Origin: Candidatus Helarchaeota archaeon
Lineage (GTDB): Archaea; Asgardarchaeota; Lokiarchaeia; Helarchaeales; HEL-GB-A
Direction: 5' to 3'
Assembly (NCBI GenBank): GCA_013375455.1
Contig: JABXJT010000024.1
Span: forward strand, 1 to 62,803
Length of the DNA stretch: 62,803 nt
The notes under the pieces are model-generated. The model worked only from the letters and a program-made list of their open reading frames with translations. It did not search any database and had not been told where the DNA came from. A program made the translations under genes and the position numbers. This document shows, in pieces, positions 46,234 to 55,135 of the stretch; position 1 is the stretch's first letter, and each line of letters starts with the position of its first letter.

Positions 46234-46641
46234 TTAATTTCCTATATAAATGTAAGCCCATTGATTATTGTTCTTAATTCTTCTCGCTTCGCCTCTTTTT
46301 GCCATTTTAGTCAATGTTCCAGATATTGTTCCACTAGAAAAGAAAATTGCGTTTGTTTCGAATATCTTCTTTATTTCAGTTAATGTTCTAGGTTCTTTTC
46401 TTCCCCATGAACTCTTGAGCACTTCTCTAATTGCTTCTGTACATCCTATCTTTCCTTTTAATGTAGGTATATCTGGTATTTCCTGAAAAGGGGTAAGATC
46501 ATGATCTACCTTCAATGGTAATTTTGAGGATGTATTCTCATCAAGATTTAATTTTTCAATTAAATCCGACAATTCTTCGAATGAGGAAGATGTGACCGAC
46601 AAAACTCCACTTTTCCAAGGAACTTTATATATTAACCTCAT
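46234..46641 (-). CDS. Small winged-helix protein
   Basis: 135 aa. The C-terminal half reads as a winged helix (PRTLTEIKKIFETN ... ISGTLTKMAKRGEARRI ... WAYIY). It resembles the divergent 138-aa protein at 46832. 40 nt upstream of the 509-aa gene on the same strand. Confidence 0.6.
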   Translation of the reverse strand: MRLIYKVPWKSGVLSVTSSSFEELSDLIEKLNLDENTSSKLPLKVDHDLTPFQEIPDIPTLKGKIGCTEAIREVLKSSWGRKEPRTLTEIKKIFETNAIFFSSGTISGTLTKMAKRGEARRIKNNNQWAYIYIGN

Positions 46642-46831
46642 TAACTCACCTCAAGTGATCTTTATATAATGATATAAAGAAGGTATATAAATATCTTATG
46701 ACTTTTTCATCTTCCTCCTAATCTGTACTAATATTCTTAGTGTAATACTTTCATTTACCATTAAAATATAGGAATATTCCTACTAAACTATCTATAAAAA
46801 ATAGTCTTTACCTATTTGAGACAAAAATATA

Positions 46832-47248
46832 TTGCAAAACTTTATATTGGATGAAAACCTATCATTTATTGGTGATTGGATGAATGTAGAGACACGTACT
46901 GGGATTAAAATCTCGGTAATTAATGAAGAAAATTCAAATTCTAAAATTTTAATGTTTGATAAGCCTGTTCAAGCTTTAGAACTTACACTGGATGAAGCCA
47001 TAAAATTAGGGACATCAATGATAAGAGATAAAAAAATTGGCATAACAACCGAACTAAGGAAACTCAAATTCAATGGTTATTTTAAAACACCAAGAAGTTT
47101 TAAAGATATCAAGAATGAACTACAAAAAACTAGAATCACAGTGAAAGCAGCCTCATTGAACGTAATTTTGAGTAAACTAGTTGAAAAAGAGGAGTTATCA
47201 AGAATAGGAGAACGAAGGTCCTACCTTTATACTGAATTTTCGAAATAA
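46832..47248 (+). CDS. Small winged-helix protein, divergent counterpart
   Basis: 138 aa starting with TTG. The C-terminal winged helix (PRSFKDIKNELQKTR ... NVILSKLVEKEELSRIGERR) is similar to the 46234 protein, and both carry an N-terminal part with a DEAI/FEEL helix. The two genes are divergent over a 190-bp promoter region, as in self-regulated pairs. Confidence 0.55.
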   Translation: MQNFILDENLSFIGDWMNVETRTGIKISVINEENSNSKILMFDKPVQALELTLDEAIKLGTSMIRDKKIGITTELRKLKFNGYFKTPRSFKDIKNELQKTRITVKAASLNVILSKLVEKEELSRIGERRSYLYTEFSK

Positions 47249-47300
47249 TACATCTTTTCCTTTTTTTGTTGTTAATTATAATTTGTTTGATTAAAATAAT

Positions 47301-48092
47301 CTAAAATTGTTCTAATTTTGCTAAAATTTTGTTTTCAATATACATTATACCTCTTTTTGTAATATAAATTTCATTACCCCTTCGAAATATATTTGTTTTC
47401 TCTTCTAATTGCTTTAAAGCCGTCATAATATGACTTTTTGAACGGGTTTTAATCCATTTTTTAATATTTTGGATACTCATCCTATCAGGATGTTTATGAT
47501 ATAAGATTAACAAGATTTTTGAACTAACTGATAGACTCGTTGGATTTGGTTCTAGAACTAACAAATCCTCTCCAAATTCCTCTATAATAGGGATTTTAGT
47601 TTCAATTATTGATTTTATTATATTCTTTACAGTTTTTAAATCGTCAGCGTAATATATTCTTACACATTCTGCTAGAATCCAATCACATGCCGTAACAACA
47701 TAAGTTGAATCCATAATATTTGGATTTATCTCTCCAACATGAGCAACCCCACGCTTGTTTCTAATGTCATATATTGTCTTCAAAATTTTTGGGATATGAA
47801 ATCTCATAGAATCATACAATTTTGTATTTGACTCAAGCTGATTCACTAATTTATTATCTAGTTTCACTAGTTTGTTCAATGCAGTGTATTGGCCACCATT
47901 TAGAAATTCAAGTATTCTTATCATAATTTCAACAAATTTTCCACAATTTATTTGGCATTCTTCAAATTTACCTAAAAACTGAGTTTCTTTTAATTTTTTA
48001 TAAAAATCAATAAGATTTTTGGCAAGAACTGAGTCAAAATTGTTTGATAGAATACGTTCTAGTTTATCTCTATCTAATACTATGCTCAACAT
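47301..48092 (-). CDS. HEPN-like / winged-helix protein
   Basis: 263 aa. Residues 20-160 are all-helical with IYDIRNKRGVAHVGEI (about 107-122), the RN..RxxxxH layout typical of HEPN. The C-terminal 70 residues are a winged helix (MSIQNIKKWIKTRSKSHIM ... YITKRGIMYIE). Last gene of a five-gene operon (51011 down to 47301) with the HerA-like ATPase. Possibly a toxin or effector. Confidence 0.6.
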   Translation of the reverse strand: MLSIVLDRDKLERILSNNFDSVLAKNLIDFYKKLKETQFLGKFEECQINCGKFVEIMIRILEFLNGGQYTALNKLVKLDNKLVNQLESNTKLYDSMRFHIPKILKTIYDIRNKRGVAHVGEINPNIMDSTYVVTACDWILAECVRIYYADDLKTVKNIIKSIIETKIPIIEEFGEDLLVLEPNPTSLSVSSKILLILYHKHPDRMSIQNIKKWIKTRSKSHIMTALKQLEEKTNIFRRGNEIYITKRGIMYIENKILAKLEQF

Positions 48093-48113
48093 CCCTAAAT
48101 TTTGATATTTTCT

Positions 48114-49526
48114 TTATAACTTAATTTTAATTGCTTGATAATATATTCGTTTCCGAATTCTTACCTTTCTCAGATAATTCAACCTTATTAGATTGATAAG
48201 CGCTGGTTTAATAGATGCCAAACCCTTGCCCTTTATTGAAGAATTGATTTTTGAAAGAGAAATGGGTGTTCTCTGATTAAGTATTGTGAAGTAAAGTCTT
48301 CTTTCAAATGGAGATAAATCATTAATGAATTTTGTGAGCGCATCGTTGCCGATTATTTTCCCTGTTGTTTTATCGATTTTCCTAAATGTGTGATGATATT
48401 CAATTTTTTCATTAGTTCTTTTAATTTTATTACTTTTGGTATTGTTTTCAGATACACTATTATCTACTGAATTAACTTTAGTTTTTTCGGTTTGTTTTTC
48501 TTGGTTATTCACAAAATTAAAGTCTATTGATTTAATAATCTTCTTAACTTTCCTCTCTTCTTCAATTTCTTTCTTTAAATTTGAGATTAGAAGATTCCTT
48601 TCCTCTAATTCTTTCATTAAACTTTTAACTTTGAACAGTTTTTCACTTTCGGATTTTATTTTTGTTTTTAAAAGATCTAACACCTTCTGTTTAATATCTT
48701 CTAAATTTTGATCTTTTTTGAATGTTAATTCAATTTTATCTCCAGGTTGAATCGTCTTTCCTAGGTCTTTCACTCTAAGCTTTCTAAATTTTATTTTTTT
48801 TGAGGAGTTTTTAAATATAAGATAGAACTCCTGGGTCAATCCTTTTACTTCTTCAGTAGAAAGATTATGATCTTGCCTAATATTTTTTATATAATTCAAG
48901 TCTGTTGGAAATTGAAGTTTACCTAATAAATGCACATTGCATTGGGTTATAACACTTTTATCAACTTCAGATGGACGTTGCATAGAAAATATTGGTAAAA
49001 TTCCACGTTTTCGTCCTCTTTGAGCAATATCTGATGCAATTTCGTTCGATTCGCTCTTTTTCATTTGTGGTGCTATTAATTTTGCCTCATCAACAACATA
49101 AACAAAAAGTTCCCTATACTTAGATGACATTTTAAAGATTGATTTTTGAATTTGTGTCGAAATTTCAGCCCTTTTCTCGAAACCTATTATTTCTGAAATA
49201 TCAAATATGATATTAATATGGTTAGTAAATAAAAATTCTAGTAAATTATCGATTATAGTTTTTTCCAACGGAATATCTGCAAATTTTCCCCCAACAATTA
49301 ATACAGGTGATATTTCCTTGAATGAAATATATTCACCTTCAGGATCAATCACCACATATGGTAAATTAATTTTGATAAATTCCTCTAAAAAAACTTTTAC
49401 TGCATGTGATTTACCGGACCCTGATTGGCCATAAATCGCTATTCTTAAACCTTCTTGTTTAAAATCCTCCCAATCAAGAGTTAATTGCTCACTAATTCCT
49501 AATTGAAATGACATTTTTCTTTTCAT
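48114..49526 (-). CDS. HerA/FtsK-like ATPase with C-terminal winged helix
   Basis: 470 aa. Walker A GQSGSGKS (about 34-41), Walker B VYVVDEAK (about 142-149), and the HerA-type segment RGRKRGILPIFSMQRPSEVD with an arginine-finger candidate. Residues 270-390 are Lys/Glu-rich and coiled-coil-like; residues 400-470 form a winged helix. HerA-type pumps form hexamers and act in DNA-end processing or, with nucleases and HEPN proteins, in defence. Fourth of five operon genes. Confidence 0.8.
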   Translation of the reverse strand: MKRKMSFQLGISEQLTLDWEDFKQEGLRIAIYGQSGSGKSHAVKVFLEEFIKINLPYVVIDPEGEYISFKEISPVLIVGGKFADIPLEKTIIDNLLEFLFTNHINIIFDISEIIGFEKRAEISTQIQKSIFKMSSKYRELFVYVVDEAKLIAPQMKKSESNEIASDIAQRGRKRGILPIFSMQRPSEVDKSVITQCNVHLLGKLQFPTDLNYIKNIRQDHNLSTEEVKGLTQEFYLIFKNSSKKIKFRKLRVKDLGKTIQPGDKIELTFKKDQNLEDIKQKVLDLLKTKIKSESEKLFKVKSLMKELEERNLLISNLKKEIEEERKVKKIIKSIDFNFVNNQEKQTEKTKVNSVDNSVSENNTKSNKIKRTNEKIEYHHTFRKIDKTTGKIIGNDALTKFINDLSPFERRLYFTILNQRTPISLSKINSSIKGKGLASIKPALINLIRLNYLRKVRIRKRIYYQAIKIKL

Positions 49527-49546
49527 TCATTTTTTCTTTTTTTTTC

Positions 49547-50020
49547 TTACTCTTTTTTAATATCTTCAATGTACTTGATTCCCGATTGTGTGATATATAA
49601 TTCCCTACTGCCCTCTTGTTTACCTGTCTCTGCAATTAAACCCTTTTTTATGAGAGAATTTAATGTATCACTCAAGTTTTTCGGTTTCTTTAGCTTTGCT
49701 CTCAAAAAACAATCGTTTATATCAGATACTTTGAAGGAATTATTGTCTTCGTGAGTTAATAGATAATAACTCACGGCTAATGCTTGCTCTACATATGAAT
49801 TTAGTTCAATAGATTTTAAAAACTCAACCATAGACATTTTCCTTTTGAATACCTTAGGTTCGGCGCTTATACCCGATTGACTTTTTATATCCTCTCCCTT
49901 TTCATCTAAAAATTCTTTCAAAATAACTTGAAATGCAGGTATTTTATAAGGTTCATCAATATCTTCAGTATATTTTATCGCTTTCTTCACTTTTTCAATG
50001 AAAGCATCTTTCTCTATCAA
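49547..50020 (-). CDS. Winged-helix protein of the HerA operon, type B
   Basis: 157 aa. C-terminal segment: MVEFLKSIELNSYVEQALAV, SYYLL, FKVSDINDCFLRAKLKKPKN, SLIKKGLIAETG, LYITQSGIKYIE. The same succession occurs in the plus-strand protein at 51764 (IKEFILSKKP ... DIEDGFRGAKLRVPKK), so the two are paralogues in facing operons. It lies 20 nt before the ATPase gene. Confidence 0.65.
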   Translation of the reverse strand: MIEKDAFIEKVKKAIKYTEDIDEPYKIPAFQVILKEFLDEKGEDIKSQSGISAEPKVFKRKMSMVEFLKSIELNSYVEQALAVSYYLLTHEDNNSFKVSDINDCFLRAKLKKPKNLSDTLNSLIKKGLIAETGKQEGSRELYITQSGIKYIEDIKKE

Positions 50021-50024
50021 TATA

Positions 50025-50609
50025 TCAGTTACCTCCTTCTAAGTCTTTTAAAATTTGGTGATAAATACTAATTATTTTGTTAATTAACTGATTTGTTGCT
50101 TTAATCTTCCTTTCTTTTGAATCGACTAAAATTTCTTTTTTTAGATTAAATACTGCTTGGTGAAAATTGTTATTATTAAATCCCATAGGTAAAAATATTT
50201 TCTTAACTTGGTCATAGCTAACCTGCTTTAGATTAAATCCTTTTACTAATGAAACTAGGCATAACCGCAGTGCATCATAAGCAGAAATCTTATCTGCGGA
50301 TATTAGAATGGCAGGATTGTTTGAAAAATCTGTTGCAAAAATTTTTTCTATTTGTTCCTCTTCGTCGCCCAAAAAATTTGCAATCTTATGTATAAAATCA
50401 GATGAATCCATTTCCTCTTCTATTTCTCTTTTTTGAGTTTTTTTAGTTTGAGCCACTTTGGAACTAAGATTTTTATGAAAGAAACATGTTTTAGAAAATT
50501 TTTCAAATAGTTCTTCACATTTTAATTTCAAATCAACTTCATCATCTAAATTTTCAGTTACCGAAAAATCTATGTCTTGATTTATTTTCTTAGTTATTGA
50601 TATTTTCAT
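50025..50609 (-). CDS. Hypothetical protein of the HerA operon
   Basis: 194 aa, helical, no recognised domain. Two cysteines and an HK-rich stretch near residue 45; the C-terminal 100 residues could include a helix-turn-helix (YDQVKKIFLPMGFNNNNFHQ). 4 nt from the next gene and 9 nt from the previous one, so tightly co-transcribed. Confidence 0.6.
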   Translation of the reverse strand: MKISITKKINQDIDFSVTENLDDEVDLKLKCEELFEKFSKTCFFHKNLSSKVAQTKKTQKREIEEEMDSSDFIHKIANFLGDEEEQIEKIFATDFSNNPAILISADKISAYDALRLCLVSLVKGFNLKQVSYDQVKKIFLPMGFNNNNFHQAVFNLKKEILVDSKERKIKATNQLINKIISIYHQILKDLEGGN

Positions 50610-50618
50610 ATTAAATCA

Positions 50619-51011
50619 TCACCTCTTTATTTTGTTTAGAAATTTTTCTGTTTTGGGTATGAAGAAGGAATGTACTCCGCGAGATTTCGTTTTTATATAC
50701 CCAGATTTCTTTAAATCTGAAATTCTTGCGCCAACTTGTTTTAAACTCAACATAAGATTATCTGAAAGTTCTCTGTTTGTAGCGTGACCTTCTTTCATAG
50801 TGCCTTCATTATATCCATAGTTTTTTACAATTAAGTATAATCCAATTTTCTCTATTATTGTTAATTTATCAGGATTAACAAAATAAATCTCACCATCTTC
50901 AGTATATCTAACAAAATTCGACACTTTATCCAGTATTTTATCCAAAATTTCAAGTTTGGAAACTTTCAATTTCTTTTTAATAAGTTCTTTTTCTTCCATT
51001 TGAATACACAT
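50619..51011 (-). CDS. Winged-helix protein of the HerA operon, type A
   Basis: 130 aa. The helix-turn-helix LSDNLMLSLKQVGARISDLK and wing GYIKTKSRGVHSFFI close the protein. The same architecture and length is found in the divergent 51324 gene. First gene of the minus operon, directly beside a TGATAGTTA motif at 51019-51027, so it may be an autoregulator. Confidence 0.62.
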   Translation of the reverse strand: MCIQMEEKELIKKKLKVSKLEILDKILDKVSNFVRYTEDGEIYFVNPDKLTIIEKIGLYLIVKNYGYNEGTMKEGHATNRELSDNLMLSLKQVGARISDLKKSGYIKTKSRGVHSFFIPKTEKFLNKIKR

Positions 51012-51018
51012 TAGAGCG

Positions 51019-51243
51019 TGATAGTTATTAATGTGAAAAAGTCTGCTAAATACCTATTTCTTTATATATCCTTATAAGTATTCTGTAAAATAAATTAAAC
51101 ATAATTATTCTACACGGAACTATTGTATAAAATTATAATAAATTTTCTGGTTTTAAATGAAGAATTTTAGAAAATATTAAATATATTGGTGTTACTCTAT
51201 TTTTAAAGTGATAGTTAATAAAGTAAAAGTTTAATAACTATCA
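51019..51243. promoter_or_regulatory. Shared TGATAGTTA operator motifs in the divergent promoter
   Basis: TGATAGTTA occurs at 51019-51027 and 51209-51217, and its exact inverse TAACTATCA at 51235-51243. The latter two form a 9-bp palindrome. One copy abuts the start of each divergent operon, in a 310-bp gap without genes. This suggests one regulator controls both. Confidence 0.5.
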
Positions 51244-51323
51244 AATCCTTTACGACAAAAAATCCTTAAATAATGAAAGGTATTAAAAAAAATGTCCCTA
51301 TGATACAAAACGCAGGGAGGTAA

Positions 51324-51743
51324 TTGGAGATGGAAGATAAAAATGAATCTCTAAAAGAGAGAATCCTGAAAGAAATGACTGTGGATTATTCTAATGCTTT
51401 AGAGAAGAATTTTGAAATAGCAAAGCAAATGGTACAAATTACCAAAGAAGGAAAAATTAATGTCCTAAAAAAGGAATCGCTTACCGTTAGAGAGCAAATA
51501 CAAGCTTATCTGATTGGAAAACTTTATGCCAAGGTAGCTGGGTTAACTGATAATGAATTTGTTGGAAATAAAGAATTTGAAGATGAATTAGGTCTGCCTG
51601 GAGGTTCTTTGCGACCACAGCTTAAAAATCTAAGAGATAGTAATCAAATCAGCCAAAAAAAATCAGGAAACAATGTTCTTCATTTTATGCCTCTTAATTT
51701 AGTCGAGAGAACTCTCAATGATTTGAAAGTGAAGTTGAAATAA
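51324..51743 (+). CDS. Winged-helix protein, type A paralogue
   Basis: 139 aa. The N-terminal helical part is followed by a helix-turn-helix (FEDELGLPGGSLRPQLKNLR) and wing (SQKKSGNNVLHFM). Size and layout mirror the 50619 protein. A GGGAGG ribosome-binding site precedes the ATG. First gene of the plus operon (51324-53831). Confidence 0.6.
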   Translation: MEMEDKNESLKERILKEMTVDYSNALEKNFEIAKQMVQITKEGKINVLKKESLTVREQIQAYLIGKLYAKVAGLTDNEFVGNKEFEDELGLPGGSLRPQLKNLRDSNQISQKKSGNNVLHFMPLNLVERTLNDLKVKLK

Positions 51744-51763
51744 ATTTTGGTGATAAATAATCT

Positions 51764-52168
51764 ATGTCTCTTGAAGATGAAATTATAAAATTAAAGAAAA
51801 ATTTGGAGAATCATGAGCAACGGATTTTAAATTTAGAGGAATTTTTGAAGAAAACTCCTGAAAAAATGGTTAAAAAGCTTTCTATTAAAGAATTCATCCT
51901 TTCCAAGAAACCTGAAGGTGATGTCCAAACCACCTTGATAATTTGCTACTACCTCGAAAATTATGATAAGTTATCATCTTTCAACATAAAAGATATTGAA
52001 GATGGATTTAGAGGAGCTAAATTACGAGTACCTAAAAAAATAAATTCTAAAATAATTAAAAATATCGGAAAGGGTCACGTTATGGAAGGTACTGAAAAAA
52101 AGGATAATTTAAAGGCTTGGACACTTACTGCATCGGGAGAACAATTTGTTGAAAACAATTTTCAATGA
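51764..52168 (+). CDS. Winged-helix protein, type B paralogue
   Basis: 134 aa. The N-terminal 40 residues are coiled-coil-like; the rest (IICYYLENYDKLSSFNIKDI, FRGAKLRVPKK, WTLTASGEQFVE) matches the 49547 protein. 20 nt downstream of the type A gene, reproducing the A+B set of the facing operon. Confidence 0.62.
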   Translation: MSLEDEIIKLKKNLENHEQRILNLEEFLKKTPEKMVKKLSIKEFILSKKPEGDVQTTLIICYYLENYDKLSSFNIKDIEDGFRGAKLRVPKKINSKIIKNIGKGHVMEGTEKKDNLKAWTLTASGEQFVENNFQ

Positions 52169-52217
52169 AAATCTAAAATAGATCTAAAATAAACTGCTAA
52201 AAAGAAAGAATTTTACA

Positions 52218-53831
52218 ATGGTTAACAAAATGACATTGAATGATACAGAAAAATTCTTCTTACAAGAGTGGCAAAAAAAGGATTTTAGTGATTGGAACGA
52301 ATCTGATATAAGGGAAGAGTTCATCACACCTCTTCTGAGAATTCTTGGATATGCCAGGGACACCGTATATGAAATAATTAGAGAGAAGTCATTAAAGCTA
52401 AAAAATCCGTTTCAACGCGTCGGGCGTAAGAGAATAAAAATTGATTATATACCTCAAGTTCGGTTAAAGAGATTTTGGATTATTGAGGCTAAACCAGGAA
52501 CGCTAAAAGAAATGGAATTTGGTGATTTACTACAGACATATCTATATGCTACTCACCCAGAGGTTAGAGGTCGATTTATAGTCCTAATTAATGGATGGTC
52601 AATCAGAATATATGAAACTGAGTCCTTTGAGAAATGGGAAGATACATTACACATTTGCAATCAAGATAACTGTTTTCAAACTTTTGAGAAATTGTTGAAA
52701 ATCTTAAAAGCTGATTCTCTCCTTGATTTTCATCGGAGTAGACTTCTTGATACTATCAAAGAGAATTTTTCAATTGAAATTGATGAAAAAAAGTTAGCAT
52801 ATTTTAGGCGAGATGTAGGTGATCTTCTATTGAAAATGAAGAAGATCGTCAAAAAAAATGCGATTAAAGTAACTACAAACGAAATAAGAACAATTATGGA
52901 ACAGGAGAAAAAAGATCTTAGAAAAATGAATCCGAAACAGTTATTAGTTAACATGAATATTCCGACATATCCATTTTTGCCACCTGCTGATGAGTTTTTT
53001 GAACGAATTCGTTCTAGCAATACAAAAGACCAAAAAGAGCTTTTGGATCAGTTAATTGGTTATTATCGAGGAAAACCTCATGCTATTCTCAGAATCCAAG
53101 CATTGCATGTACTGGCCCGGTGTCTTGAAGAGAAAGTCGAACCAGGATCTGGTAGACTATTGACAAATATAAAAGATATGTTTAAAGATCTAGTTTTAAG
53201 TAATATATCTTATTGGAATACAAACGAACTTAGCTTTGCTTTGTGTCATCTTGATAACACAACACTTCGTTTCGCGAAAAAACTAGCGTTTATTCTCTAT
53301 ATGAGTCCATTAACTGAAGTTGTTGTAGAACTTAAAAAGCAATTATCCGTTGAGGATCGTTTGAAGGAATCACCTTCAGTAGCAAAATATATGATACCTA
53401 AAATTGGAAAATGGGGGGAAATTTTATGGCGTGATTTTTTTGGAGCTGTTTCCGCAGATGATATATGGGAGGGTATTTGGTTAATCGAATACGCAGAAAG
53501 TCTCATCGCCACAATTCCTGTGAGTGAATATCCTGATGGGAATTCTGATCTATTATTTTTCGAATTCTATGGAAAACAGTTTGATATGCTTTGTTATGGT
53601 ACAAATGATGTTCTTAAGCGTCATCTGAAAGGACTTTCCTCAATTAATTTATCTCAAGAAGTTCAAGACTTTGCCGCGTTAGAACATGGAGAAATATATA
53701 AACAGATTCCCTTACCCAAACGTCCTCCAGAGGATTGGAAACCTTCAATAGATAAAAATAAGAACAAAAAAATTGTCTTATTAATAAATATTTTACTCAA
53801 ATTAAAAGAAATGGGTCTTCTTAAACTGTAA
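52218..53831 (+). CDS. HsdR N-terminal-like PD-(D/E)XK nuclease protein
   Basis: 537 aa. Residues 15-150 resemble the type I restriction R-subunit N-terminal nuclease: REEFITPLLRILGY, IDYIPQ (Asp76), WIIEAKPG (Glu90, Lys92) and LLQTYLYATHPEV. There is no helicase part; the remaining 380 residues are helical with no recognised fold. It closes the plus operon with the A/B winged-helix genes. Likely a defence effector (inference). Confidence 0.68.
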   Translation: MVNKMTLNDTEKFFLQEWQKKDFSDWNESDIREEFITPLLRILGYARDTVYEIIREKSLKLKNPFQRVGRKRIKIDYIPQVRLKRFWIIEAKPGTLKEMEFGDLLQTYLYATHPEVRGRFIVLINGWSIRIYETESFEKWEDTLHICNQDNCFQTFEKLLKILKADSLLDFHRSRLLDTIKENFSIEIDEKKLAYFRRDVGDLLLKMKKIVKKNAIKVTTNEIRTIMEQEKKDLRKMNPKQLLVNMNIPTYPFLPPADEFFERIRSSNTKDQKELLDQLIGYYRGKPHAILRIQALHVLARCLEEKVEPGSGRLLTNIKDMFKDLVLSNISYWNTNELSFALCHLDNTTLRFAKKLAFILYMSPLTEVVVELKKQLSVEDRLKESPSVAKYMIPKIGKWGEILWRDFFGAVSADDIWEGIWLIEYAESLIATIPVSEYPDGNSDLLFFEFYGKQFDMLCYGTNDVLKRHLKGLSSINLSQEVQDFAALEHGEIYKQIPLPKRPPEDWKPSIDKNKNKKIVLLINILLKLKEMGLLKL

Positions 53832-53907
53832 TTATAATTTAAATCCTTATTTAAAACTGGATAATAAAAAAAAAGAAGATTATATTCTTACTAGGATGAA
53901 TCCTATT
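53832..53907. terminator. Intergenic A/T-tract between the HsdR-like gene and porA
   Basis: Convergent genes separated by 76 bp containing A9 (T9 on the other strand), a likely archaeal terminator for porA. This is the island's boundary on the porA side. Confidence 0.35.
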
Positions 53908-55122
53908 CTAAAATCCCTCGATTTTTCCTTTTGTTTCTCTTACTGCCAAATAGGTATAAAGGTCTCCTTTCATATCCTTTATTTTCGTAATTTTGCTTTT
54001 GACAGCGTCCAATTCATCATTCGTAACATCACGTCCCCCTAATCCCAGGACAAAGCTGTGGAATAAGATGTTTAGAGGGTATAAAGCAGGTGTTATTGAA
54101 GAAGCCACTTGCGGAATGGGCGCTCCTAGGGCATCATTTTTCTCCAAGATGATCAATTTTTCGAGATTACTGTTCTCAACAATGTCCCTAAGCTTATTGG
54201 TCGGGAAAGGTCTATAAGCCCTAATTTTTATGAGGGCGACATCCTCATTTTTTTGAAGCCATTGTTTTATCGTTCCACACATCGACCCCATCGTTATTAT
54301 GCCAATCTTAGGTTTATCAATATTCGTTGTTTCGATCTGGTCATAATTCCTCCCAGTTAATTTGCCAAATTCTTTAAAGATTTTATCTATCTTAGGTGGA
54401 ACTTCCCTTTTGGCTGCATCTAACGCCCGCCGTTGTTCCATGAAGTATGCTGGTGTCACAATACCACCCCACGTGCCAGGCTTTGCTGTGTTTATTGTAT
54501 GTCGTTTAACGCGCGGCGTGAATTTTCGAACCATTTCATCAGTCAGCACCTGAAATTTCTGTGCAGAATGCGAAATAATGAACCCATCATGACAAAATAT
54601 CGTTGGAAATAAAGTTTCCTCGGCAATTCGGCAACTCATAATCGCTGAATCGTAAGTTTCTTGGACACTCTCGCTGAAGATCTTGTTCCACCCATGATCG
54701 GCAAGAGTTGCCTCCCATGAATTCCAAATAGAAAGATTCGGCGCATTCCAAGCCCGGTTAGATAAAAGCATGTAAACTGGGCTACGCCAGCCTACCGCCA
54801 TTGGGAGACCCTCCTGCATTAGGAGATAGCCCTGCGAGGCAGTTGCGGTGAATCCCCGCGCCCCAGCTACCACTGCCGCGGTAATGTAACTAATGGCCGC
54901 AAGCTCGCTCTCGACATTCACGAACGCTGCTTTCAAGCGTCCATGATTAACCGTATCACTTAATCCTTCTACTGATTGAGTTTGAGGAGTAATGGGAAAC
55001 GCGCAAATCACATCAGGATCTGTTTGGGTGACCGCTCCTGCCACGGCATAATTTCCCGTCATTGTTAACGTTTTCACTTCTTTTATCTCATCGAAAAATG
55101 GTGCCATTGGTATTACACTCAT
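53908..55122 (-). CDS. porA: 2-oxoacid (pyruvate):ferredoxin oxidoreductase alpha subunit
   Basis: 404 aa. N-terminal pyrimidine-binding domain: GNYAVAGAVTQTDPDVICAF, PITPQTQSVEGLS, ESELAAISYITAAVVAGARG and FTATASQGYLLM. The C-terminal transketolase-like part contains KPKIGIITMGSMCGTIKQWL. It oxidises pyruvate to acetyl-CoA with the beta (TPP), gamma and delta subunits. 14 nt after porG-D; porB is not downstream, where it would normally lie. Confidence 0.96.
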   Translation of the reverse strand: MSVIPMAPFFDEIKEVKTLTMTGNYAVAGAVTQTDPDVICAFPITPQTQSVEGLSDTVNHGRLKAAFVNVESELAAISYITAAVVAGARGFTATASQGYLLMQEGLPMAVGWRSPVYMLLSNRAWNAPNLSIWNSWEATLADHGWNKIFSESVQETYDSAIMSCRIAEETLFPTIFCHDGFIISHSAQKFQVLTDEMVRKFTPRVKRHTINTAKPGTWGGIVTPAYFMEQRRALDAAKREVPPKIDKIFKEFGKLTGRNYDQIETTNIDKPKIGIITMGSMCGTIKQWLQKNEDVALIKIRAYRPFPTNKLRDIVENSNLEKLIILEKNDALGAPIPQVASSITPALYPLNILFHSFVLGLGGRDVTNDELDAVKSKITKIKDMKGDLYTYLAVRETKGKIEGF

Positions 55123-55135
55123 AATATCTCACCTC

